Both the position numbers and the translations under genes were made by a program. Under the pieces are notes generated by a model that was not told where the DNA came from, did not search any database, and worked only from the letters and a program-made list of their open reading frames with translations. Shown here one piece after another: positions 26,932 through 33,458 of a stretch of DNA of 33,458 nt (position 1 is the first letter of the stretch; each line of letters opens with the position of its first letter). Source of the DNA: Verrucomicrobiota bacterium (lineage in GTDB: Bacteria > Verrucomicrobiota > Verrucomicrobiia > Limisphaerales > JAKPVM01); contig JAKPVM010000337.1 in NCBI GenBank assembly GCA_029572555.1, forward strand, positions 1-33,458, written 5' to 3'.

Positions 26932-27486
26932 GAGCATGTTGCATAAATAAATTCAACTATAAATAAACAAAGGATTTATAGCATTTTTAATTTAAAAAGA
27001 ATAGACAGGATAGACGGTTGGCGGTTAACAGTTGGCAGTTGCCAGTTGATAAAATCAGTAAGGAAACGTATAAAAACCCGCAATCGCGGGTGATAGGATT
27101 GTAGAAAAAACGATACAAATACATTATAAAACCCACAGCAGTGGGCAGCAGAACTGTTGAATTTCTATTATCGATGGTTGGTATTAAATTGTGGCTCTGT
27201 CACCTCTATTAGGTTCTTTTTTGTGTTAATTTCTTTGCCACAAATCTGCCACTCCTGTCGGAGTTTTAATATGACGTCGGCATCCCTGCTGATGTGTCTA
27301 AATGTGGTGTCAGCATCTTTACTGACAATTTTAGTAATTGGGAGCAAGGATGCCCCTTCCACATCATAAAATAAGCCTTTGGATGGCTTATGATTATCCT
27401 GTAAATTGTATATCCTTGTTAATTCCTTTGTTCTTTTTTCTATCCTGTCTATCTTTGTTAATTGTTAGTATTTGTGCAACAGGCTC
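26932..27486. repeat. MITE-like element, copy 2 (555 bp, enlarged)
   Basis: Left end GAGCATGTTGCATAAATA (26932-26949) and, on the other strand, right end GAGCCTGTTGCACAAATA (27469-27486) match 16/18. The right end is identical over 18 bp to that of copy 1. The segment after the left end (AAATTCAA-TATAAATAAACAAAGGATTT) and the right arm with TATCCTTGTTAATTC and CTATCCTGTCTAT are also shared. About 350 bp of extra sequence is present: a short CAGTTGGCAGTTGCCAGTTG tract (about 27030-27049) and six hairpins. It has no credible gene. The rest of the 948-bp gap between addB and the Calx-beta gene is unrelated AT-rich sequence with a small palindrome TTGGGTA-AAAA-TACCCAA (27594-27611). Confidence 0.65.
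27076..27391. repeat. Row of six short hairpins inside MITE-like copy 2
   Basis: Stems with small loops follow each other: ACCCGC-AATC-GCGGGT (27076-27091), CCCAC-AGCA-GTGGG (27132-27145), ACTCC-TGTC-GGAGT (27251-27264), CGTCGGCA-TCCC-TGCTGATG (27275-27294, with G-T pairs), GTCAGCA-TCTT-TACTGAC (27309-27326, one mismatch) and ATAAGCC-TTTGGAT-GGCTTAT (27371-27391). Five of the six have 4-nt loops. The fourth and fifth look like diverged copies of one unit. Spacing is irregular and stems differ, so this is not a CRISPR array. Such hairpins are frequent between genes in PVC-group genomes (inference). Confidence 0.6.
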
Positions 27487-27755
27487 ATTGTTATCAATAT
27501 TAAAATATTTTTAAATATGCAAATTAAGGATGAAACTTATGGGTCTATAAAACTGTTTAAATTCAGGCAATTGGACCAGACTGATTAGCCTTTTTGGGTA
27601 AAAATACCCAACAATTCTCAAAATTGATTTAATTCACCCAACATACAAAATTAAAATCATTTTAAATACTGTTCATTTTGAAAAAGCAAATATACATCTA
27701 CCTAATTATAAGGATGTTATAATCATTAAAATAAAATTTGATTATTTTAAGTTTA

Positions 27756-27771
27756 TGGTATACGTTTTGCT
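27756..27771 (+). promoter_or_regulatory. Candidate sigma-54 (-24/-12) promoter
   Basis: TGGTATACGTTTTGCT fits the RpoN consensus TGGYRYRN4TTGCW at every position. It ends 29 bp before the ATG of the Calx-beta gene, so transcription would start near 27782 and leave a leader of about 19 nt. Direction and distance are right. An enhancer-binding activator site would be needed; none is recognised. Confidence 0.55.
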
Positions 27772-27800
27772 CATATACAGAATAACAAATTGTTAATTAT

Positions 27801-30692
27801 ATGAAAACTATAAGAGTAAATGCTGGTTTATTTTTTGCTCTAATTAGTCCGTATCTTTTATTCTCCCAAAATGCTGGCGGTACTCCCGGTAACCCGCAAA
27901 GTGGTACAAACTATCCGCCGGGTCCAATCGTTGTCAGTATAAGAGCATTAGACCAAACTGCAGCCGAACAAGGAAATGATACCGCATCATTTCAGATTTA
28001 TAGATTTGGCGATGTTTCAACCTCCCTGATGGTTCCTTATTCAATTTCTGGTAGTGCAAGCAACGGTGTGGATTATGTTCAAATTCCTGATTCAATCACA
28101 ATCCCTGCAGGTTCTAATTCGGCGATGATCACCATTACACCAATGGACGACAACTTACCCGAACCCGTAGAAACAGTGATTATCACACTTAAACAAAACA
28201 CAGATTACAGTTTTGACGTTGGTGGTAGCGGGATAATGGCAAACCGCGCTTATATTCGTATTATTGACAATGAGACAAATGCGCTTCCAAAAATCGCAAT
28301 CACTCAACCATCAAACGGCGACATATTTCAACTCCCAACAAATATTATTATAAAAGCCGAAGCCGCAGATGAAGATGGATTTGTCCAAAAAGTAGCCTTT
28401 TTTGCCAATGGTTCATTGCTTGGTTATTTTTACAATACTAACAATACAGGTAGGGCATTTACATTTGTATGGCAAAATCTATCAGCAGGAGATTATGTTT
28501 TGACCGCAAAGGCTTATGATAATTCAGGCGGTGAGAAAGAATCTGAACCAATATCAATTTCAATTAAATCGCAAGTCCCTGAACGAGATGTGGTAACAAT
28601 TGAAGTCGTTGATGGAGAAGCACAAGAAATTCCACAAGTTCCTACCGGAATCGAAATGCCACAAAGAATAAATATTGGCATTGTTAGACTTCACAGAACG
28701 GGTCCGACAAACTTTCCGCTATATGTCAATTACTCTCTCACGGGAACAGCAAGTAATGGGGTAGATTATGTGCAATTAAGTGGAGTTGCAACTATTCCAG
28801 ATGGCAGCAGGACTGCTCATCTTGAAATTATCCCTATCTATGACAACTTAATTGAAGGCACAGAAACGGTCATAGTCCGGGTAGAACCCCCAATTTGCAT
28901 AGCAATTTATCCACCACCGCCGGATTGTTATATAGTTGGTGAACCAGCTGAGGCTCTCGTGAAAATACTTGATTCACAATCCACAACAAATATTCCTCCT
29001 GAGGTTGCGATAACAAGTCCCCAGGACGGCGCAATATTCACTGCACCAGCAAATATAATCTTAAATGCAAAGGCTTTGGATCAAGACGGTTATGTTAACA
29101 CAGTAGAATTCTGGGCAAATGATATAAAATTATGCACAATAACAAATATCCCTGAAAGCGCTCGTCCAGTTTCGCCATTTTTCTTTGTATGGACAAATGT
29201 TCCATCGGGCAAATATGTGTTAAAGGCAGTCGCTACCGATAATGAAGGGGATTGCGGAGTTTCTTCACCTGTTAGAATTCAAGTATTTGAACCTACAAAT
29301 CAAATGCCTATTGTTACCATAGTCGCGACAGATTCAGAGGCTTCTGAATTACCACCGATTGTGTATGCTTTTAATTCTGGTATCTTTACTGTAAGAAGAA
29401 CAGGACCAATTGATTCTCCATTGACAGTCTATTATACAATTAGCGGAACAGCACGCAACGGAATAGACTATAAAGAGTTATCCGGAACAGTTCAAATCCC
29501 CGCAGGAAAGGCTTTTGCGGATATCGAAGTTATACCCTTTGATGAAAATGTTGCAGAAGGCATTGAAACGGTCATCGCTACTTTGATAGTTCCACAAATA
29601 ATAATTACAATTTATCCTCCGCCGCCGCCTCCTTATATTGTTGGTGAACCTAATCAAGCAACCGTTTATATTTATGGCAATGAAACTTACCCAACAAATA
29701 TTCCGCCTCTCGTGAGAATAACAAAACCACGAAACGGAATGACATTTACCGCACCAGCCGATATAGGAATTTGCGCCGAAGCATTTGATCGCGACGGGAA
29801 AATTGCAACAGTTGAAATTTACGAAGGAACAAATAAACTTGGTGATGCATTAAGTCCAACGAATATCAGTTCAGTGCTTTATCCATATTATTTTATGTGG
29901 AAGAATGTTGGCGCTGGGGATTATGTTTTGACGGCTATCGCAACAGATGATTGCGGCCAATCAACAAAAAGCGAACCAGTCAGAATAAAAGTCATTGAAC
30001 CAATCACCAACACAATTCCCGTCGTAAACATTAAGACAATTGACGGTCTTGCATGTGAAGGTCCGTTCACACCGATTGTGATTTATACGAACTTTAATTC
30101 CGCAGGCTTCGGTAGCCCGCAAATTATAACAAATAGAGTGCCAAATATTAATACGGCTACATTTTTGGTAAAAAGGGAAGGACCAACAAACTCTGAATTA
30201 ACTGTTCATTATGCAATTTCAGGAACTGCTTCAAACAGCGTTGACTATCTTGCGTTGCCCGGAATTGTTGTCATTCCCGAAGGTTCAAGGTCGGCAACTA
30301 TTACAATCGTTCCTATTGAAGATAAAATCCCTGAGGGACCAGAAACAGTTGTCCTAATTCTTGTTCCATCTGTTTCAACTACGACAAATGAACCATCTTT
30401 GGATGGCAATATTGATAAACCACCGTATTTAATAGGACCTTATGAAAAAGCAAGCGCTGTTATTGTGGATAATGACTTGCCGATAACGCCAATAAGACTT
30501 CCTGACGGTCAATTTCATTTCTACAAACCAGCACCAACTAATATGGTCTATATACTTGAAGTGAGCTCAGACTTAATCCATTGGACACCAGTCATTACAA
30601 ATACAGCGACCGAAGGATTTATAAACTATGTTGATACGGATTCGCCTGATTATAAACGACGATTTTATCGGGTCTTACCTGTTCAACAATAG
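27801..30692 (+). CDS. Large secreted Calx-beta/Ig repeat protein
   Basis: Exported protein of 963 residues with a signal peptide (about 1-22). Four Calx-beta domains (about 43-157, 263-392, 503-627, 739-892) alternate with three bacterial Ig-like domains (162-257, 399-496, 635-732). Calx-beta cores repeat the pattern SGTASNGVDYVQL...IPxGS and end in acidic calcium-type loops. Ig units repeat ITxPxxGxxFxxPANI...VLTAxAxDxxG. Calx-beta 2 and 3 carry a proline-rich insert (IYPPPPxxYIVGEP). The C-terminal 68 residues (LEVSSDLIHWTPV...RRFYRV) are a module typical of Verrucomicrobiota exported proteins. Likely a calcium-binding surface or adhesion protein; no catalytic domain is seen. There is no Shine-Dalgarno, and a sigma-54-like site lies just upstream. 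Confidence 0.88.
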   Translation: MKTIRVNAGLFFALISPYLLFSQNAGGTPGNPQSGTNYPPGPIVVSIRALDQTAAEQGNDTASFQIYRFGDVSTSLMVPYSISGSASNGVDYVQIPDSITIPAGSNSAMITITPMDDNLPEPVETVIITLKQNTDYSFDVGGSGIMANRAYIRIIDNETNALPKIAITQPSNGDIFQLPTNIIIKAEAADEDGFVQKVAFFANGSLLGYFYNTNNTGRAFTFVWQNLSAGDYVLTAKAYDNSGGEKESEPISISIKSQVPERDVVTIEVVDGEAQEIPQVPTGIEMPQRINIGIVRLHRTGPTNFPLYVNYSLTGTASNGVDYVQLSGVATIPDGSRTAHLEIIPIYDNLIEGTETVIVRVEPPICIAIYPPPPDCYIVGEPAEALVKILDSQSTTNIPPEVAITSPQDGAIFTAPANIILNAKALDQDGYVNTVEFWANDIKLCTITNIPESARPVSPFFFVWTNVPSGKYVLKAVATDNEGDCGVSSPVRIQVFEPTNQMPIVTIVATDSEASELPPIVYAFNSGIFTVRRTGPIDSPLTVYYTISGTARNGIDYKELSGTVQIPAGKAFADIEVIPFDENVAEGIETVIATLIVPQIIITIYPPPPPPYIVGEPNQATVYIYGNETYPTNIPPLVRITKPRNGMTFTAPADIGICAEAFDRDGKIATVEIYEGTNKLGDALSPTNISSVLYPYYFMWKNVGAGDYVLTAIATDDCGQSTKSEPVRIKVIEPITNTIPVVNIKTIDGLACEGPFTPIVIYTNFNSAGFGSPQIITNRVPNINTATFLVKREGPTNSELTVHYAISGTASNSVDYLALPGIVVIPEGSRSATITIVPIEDKIPEGPETVVLILVPSVSTTTNEPSLDGNIDKPPYLIGPYEKASAVIVDNDLPITPIRLPDGQFHFYKPAPTNMVYILEVSSDLIHWTPVITNTATEGFINYVDTDSPDYKRRFYRVLPVQQ

Positions 30693-30733
30693 CCGTTTTT
30701 AGTTAGACTAAATACCACACAACCTTTTCACAT

Positions 30734-31744
30734 TTGATTAATCAGTGGCTTTTTGTACAATTCCCGTTAGTGAAAAACGAGCTACCAATTGTTAGCATTA
30801 TTATAGCGGCGCGTCCTGAACAACAGGAAATAAAAGCCGTCATAGCAGCTCGCGAACTTGATTATCCACAAGACAAACTGGAAATAATTGTGGCGCGCGG
30901 ATGTCACCCTTCTGTTCAACGAAATTTAGCTATTAAAGAAGCGAAAGGCGAGATTATTTATTTTCTGGACGACGATTCAGTTCCACATCCAAAATCGCTA
31001 CTCACCGCCATAAAACATTTTGAAAATAAAAATATTGCTGTTGTCGGCGGTCCAAATCTTTGCCCGCCAGATGCACCTTTTATCGAACAGGTATTTGCAG
31101 TTATTTTAAGCAGTTTTTTAGCATTTGGACCAAGCCGCGCAAGATATTCAAAGGTCGATGGTGTCAGAGAAACTACGGAAAAAGAACTTATTCTTTGCAA
31201 TCTTCTTATTCACAAAGACCTGTTATTGAAGTTCGGAGGATTTGATACGAACCTTTATCCAAATGAAGAAAACGCCCTGATGGACGAGATTTTGGCTAAC
31301 GGATATAAACTGATTTATGACCCTGAATTTTATATCTTCCGACGCCCGCGCAAAGATTTAAAATCATTCATAAAAATGCTTTTAAATTACGGACGCGGAA
31401 GGGCTGAACAATTCAGACTACATCCGACAGCAGGTTCATTCCTGAACCTTATCCCATCTCTATTATGTGTGTATTTAATGATTCTAATAGCCCTGATAAT
31501 TTTGCAGCCGAGTTATACCCTATTTTTCTCCATCCCATTACTGTTATATCTGGTATTAGTTATTGGGCAAACCGCTTCCTTAATTCCAACTTTCGGATTT
31601 AAAAAAAGCCTTTTTGCAATGCCGTTATTAATCCTAACAAATCTATGCTATGGTCTGGGCTTTATAAAAGGGCTTTTTACAAAACCCTCTCCCCCCGTAA
31701 ATGAAATTATCGAGGGCATAAAAATTGAAAAGATTGCTGGTTGA
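30734..31744 (+). CDS. Membrane-bound GT2-family glycosyltransferase
   Basis: Transfers sugar from a nucleotide-activated donor to an unknown acceptor; 336 residues. The GT-A domain starts at PIVSIIIAARPEQQEIK and has the donor/metal motif FLDDDSVPHP and a later FDTNLYPNEENALMDEILANGYKL block in which ED is replaced by EEN. The C-terminal third holds about three hydrophobic helices (LIPSLLCVYLMILIALII and two more), so the enzyme is held at the inner membrane, as in polysaccharide or glycolipid synthesis enzymes. No ATG lies near: TTG at 30734 or GTG at 30770 are the candidate starts, neither with a Shine-Dalgarno. It is 41 bp downstream of the Calx-beta gene and may share its transcript. Confidence 0.82.
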   Translation: MINQWLFVQFPLVKNELPIVSIIIAARPEQQEIKAVIAARELDYPQDKLEIIVARGCHPSVQRNLAIKEAKGEIIYFLDDDSVPHPKSLLTAIKHFENKNIAVVGGPNLCPPDAPFIEQVFAVILSSFLAFGPSRARYSKVDGVRETTEKELILCNLLIHKDLLLKFGGFDTNLYPNEENALMDEILANGYKLIYDPEFYIFRRPRKDLKSFIKMLLNYGRGRAEQFRLHPTAGSFLNLIPSLLCVYLMILIALIILQPSYTLFFSIPLLLYLVLVIGQTASLIPTFGFKKSLFAMPLLILTNLCYGLGFIKGLFTKPSPPVNEIIEGIKIEKIAG

Positions 31745-32073
31745 ATTTTTAAAAGGGGAAAATAAACTGTATGGTTTTTAAAATTCATTCCTTAAGAATT
31801 CCGACCAGCGAAATAATAATTGTTGAGATAAATTCCTCTATATGTATAATGCAGATAAGCAATTGTTAGCACAGAAAAAAACAACTATCATTTTACTTTG
31901 ATAAATTAAAGGCGAAATTTAGATAGTAAAATAGGAGATAGAATGTGGAATAAGGTAGGCAACAGACAGCAGACGGGAGATGAGATACAATATGCAAATC
32001 TCTCCTGTCTGGTATATTCGTGGTAATCAGGGAAAATGTAAATAAAGTAAGAAAATAAGGATTGGGAAAAATT
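31745..32073. other. Gene-free spacer with one hairpin
   Basis: No credible gene is seen. A stem-loop at 31970-32011 pairs CAGACGGGAG plus AGAT with ATCTCTCCTGTCTG (14 bp with one G-T pair and a 3-nt bulge; 11-nt loop). It is not followed by T residues, so a simple terminator is unlikely. It sits about 60 bp before the three-gene cassette and follows repeat-like text GGCAACAGACAGCAGAC, so it may be repeat debris or a leader structure. Confidence 0.4.
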
Positions 32074-32805
32074 ATGAAAAGAAAATATAAAAAACCACCC
32101 ATAGTTGAAGCCTTATGCGAGTTTCAATTTATTCCGCAGGAGCCATATAATTTAACTATTCCGGGATTATTTTATGATAAAATAAAAGAGGAATTCCCGA
32201 TAAGACAGGAACAATCTGGTTTAAGTTTTAACTTATTGCAAATGATTAAGGGAGATGTTGAAGTTCCTATTTTACCCAAAATTCAATTTTCTAAACCCGG
32301 CGGAACTCCATTGGTTCAATTGGCACCAGATCTTTTAGTAGTTAATTGTCTTAAACACTATCCATCGTGGGAAGGATTTAAGCCTTTAATCCTAAAATAT
32401 TTAGAAGTATATAAAGAGGTTGGTAATCCAAAGGGGATTAAAAAGGCAGGGTTAAGGTATATAAATGTTATAGAGTTTGATACAACGGATATAAATTTAG
32501 AAGATTATTTTTATTACTATCCTGTTATTCCTAATGGCTTACCCCAAAAACCTGGTTCATTTTTAAGTAAAGTTGAAATTCCTTTTGATGATGAACGGTT
32601 GATGTTAACTTTGGGCACAATAGTTGCAAAAAAAATAAATCCATTTTCAATTACATTAGATATTGAGTACGCAATTTCAACACCCGGTAAGATTGCATTT
32701 AACAATATTTCAGAATGGCTTGATAAAGCGCATAACAAAGTCGAAGATGCTTTTGAATTATGCATTACAGATAACTCGAGAGAACTTTTCCAGGAGGAAA
32801 AATAA
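32074..32805 (+). CDS. TIGR04255-family protein
   Basis: Cytoplasmic protein of 243 residues with no signal or membrane segment. The N-terminus KKPPIVEALCEFQF is the hallmark of TIGR04255 (PPIxEAVCEFxF). Later blocks PGGTPLVQLAPDLLVVNCLKHYPSWEGF and KAGLRYINVIEF also fit. The family is patchily distributed among bacteria and archaea and has no established function. ATG 32074 is preferred over the TTG at 32062. It overlaps the next gene by one base (TAATG), and that gene's AGGAGG lies inside its 3' end, so the two are translationally coupled. Role in a toxin-antitoxin or defence unit is only inference from the HEPN-like third gene. Confidence 0.8.
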   Translation: MKRKYKKPPIVEALCEFQFIPQEPYNLTIPGLFYDKIKEEFPIRQEQSGLSFNLLQMIKGDVEVPILPKIQFSKPGGTPLVQLAPDLLVVNCLKHYPSWEGFKPLILKYLEVYKEVGNPKGIKKAGLRYINVIEFDTTDINLEDYFYYYPVIPNGLPQKPGSFLSKVEIPFDDERLMLTLGTIVAKKINPFSITLDIEYAISTPGKIAFNNISEWLDKAHNKVEDAFELCITDNSRELFQEEK

Positions 32806-33284
32806 TGCAAACATCAATATTTATTAATGAAAATTCAACATCGTTTTTAGAAGAACCTGATTTTTCTTTGACGAGAGAAAATCCTGATATTCCTAATACG
32901 CATTTATTAAAACCACAACAGGAAAATGAATATTTAGAAACGTCTATCTATTGGGGGATACACGAATTAATCAATCTACTTGAGAAAAATTACAATTTTG
33001 AAAACGCCCAAGAAATTAAACCATTTTTATTTTCAAATGCTGACTTACTTCCAATATTAATAGAAGCCCCGAGTTATATTTATCAAGTTTTTGGTAGAGT
33101 TCCTATTTACCTCGAATTACATTCTGACCCTGAAGAAGACTGGGATGAACTCTTTATAATTATAAAGACTAATCTTTCTGCGGAAGAATCAATTAAATAT
33201 GAAAAAGAATTATTTGATAAATGGTTCTGTAAAATAATTAATAAGGTAGGAACCAGATTAAATTTCACAGAAGAACCATTATGA
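32805..33284 (+). CDS. Hypothetical acidic protein, middle gene of the cassette
   Basis: Small soluble protein of 159 residues, rich in Glu and Asp, with no signal peptide, membrane helix or motif I recognise. Visible pieces are SIYWGIHELINLLEKNYNFENA, a likely helix, and VPIYLELHSDPEEDWDELFIIIKT, a strand-loop-strand with an acidic turn. The start is firm: AGGAGG (32792-32797) lies 7 nt before the ATG, which overlaps the upstream stop. Its own stop overlaps the next ATG by 4 nt (ATGA). Tight coupling on both sides suggests a complex made in fixed ratio. By position it could be an antitoxin or adaptor for the HEPN-like protein, but nothing in the sequence proves this. Confidence 0.75.
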   Translation: MQTSIFINENSTSFLEEPDFSLTRENPDIPNTHLLKPQQENEYLETSIYWGIHELINLLEKNYNFENAQEIKPFLFSNADLLPILIEAPSYIYQVFGRVPIYLELHSDPEEDWDELFIIIKTNLSAEESIKYEKELFDKWFCKIINKVGTRLNFTEEPL

Positions 33285-33458
33285 GTTTTGATTGGAAAAA
33301 ATTTATTCAAGTTGCCGAAACACTCCACCAACAAAATATAGAAGAATCTTTTAGAACCTCTGTAAGTAGAACTTATTATGGTGCATTTTGTTCCTTAAGA
33401 AATCTATACGGACTTAAAGGACATACTAAAAGCAATGTTCATCGGGAAGTGATTGAAA
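33281..33458 (+). CDS. HEPN-like protein, N-terminal part (cut by window edge)
   Basis: The open frame starts at ATG 33281, overlapping the previous stop by ATGA, and runs off the right edge after 59 codons. The translation begins MSFDWKKFIQVAETL, then EESFRTSVSRTYYGAFCSLR. The (R)xAxSRxYYxAF pattern is the usual helix of HEPN-type nucleotide-binding or RNase proteins and of related small 'SRAYYAAF' families. An Arg/His-rich patch (GLKGHTKSNVHREV) follows. The catalytic R-x4-6-H motif of toxic HEPN RNases usually lies later and is not visible, so activity cannot be judged. Confidence 0.65.
   Translation, partial: MSFDWKKFIQVAETLHQQNIEESFRTSVSRTYYGAFCSLRNLYGLKGHTKSNVHREVIE

Noticed and set aside
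27157-27369. Overlapping small open frames on both strands (27157-27369 plus, 27168-27362 minus)
   Set aside because: They run through the hairpin row. The peptides are what translated repeats give, and no start signal is present.
27076-27391. CRISPR array
   Set aside because: Stems differ in sequence and spacing is irregular. There is no constant repeat or spacer, and no cas gene is nearby; the DYKTD/DYKSG nucleases next door are AddAB, not Cas4.

Overview
The window is AT-rich bacterial chromosome. It probably comes from the Verrucomicrobiota or a close PVC relative. The reasons are a large secreted Calx-beta/Ig protein ending in a module of the type 'LEVSSDLIHWTPV...FYRV', two Tat-exported Gfo/Idh/MocA oxidoreductases, a DUF6807 protein, and intergenic sequence full of short hairpin repeats. 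This placement rests on recognised families, not on a marker-gene tree.

Left part (1-12.6 kb, mostly minus strand). The 5' part of cysS runs off the left edge. It is followed by a compact seven-gene L-arabinose operon read right to left: L-fucose/L-arabinose isomerase-like protein, zinc alcohol dehydrogenase, ribulokinase (araB), ribulose-5-phosphate 4-epimerase (araD), lipoprotein aldose 1-epimerase, sodium:sugar symporter and secreted GH51 arabinofuranosidase. Gaps are -4 to 53 nt and a 14-bp terminator hairpin closes the unit. The logic is outside to inside: GH51 frees arabinose, the surface mutarotase equilibrates anomers, the symporter imports the sugar, and isomerase, AraB and AraD carry it to D-xylulose 5-phosphate. 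A ROK repressor gene sits directly upstream, and a 13-bp direct repeat in the 80-bp gap before the isomerase is the best operator candidate.

Middle (12.7-16.4 kb, plus strand). A DUF6807 protein and a Tat-exported Gfo/Idh/MocA oxidoreductase form a pair divergent from the ROK gene, closed by a clear terminator. An Mrp/ApbC-type P-loop ATPase follows.

Right-middle (16.4-26.9 kb, minus strand). In transcription order these are addB, addA (recombination helicase-nuclease, ATGA-coupled), a second Tat-type Gfo/Idh/MocA gene, and a gene for only the N-terminal half of the carbamoyl-phosphate synthase large chain.

Right end (26.9-33.5 kb, plus strand). A 963-residue Calx-beta/Ig protein with a consensus-matching sigma-54 site just upstream is followed by a membrane GT2 glycosyltransferase. 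The window ends with three overlapping small genes: a TIGR04255-type protein, an unknown acidic protein and the start of a HEPN-like protein. This last cassette is the best candidate for an undescribed system.

Two gene-poor gaps (16.4-16.7 and 26.9-27.5 kb) each hold a copy of the same MITE-like element with 18-bp terminal inverted repeats. The larger copy carries a row of six small hairpins.
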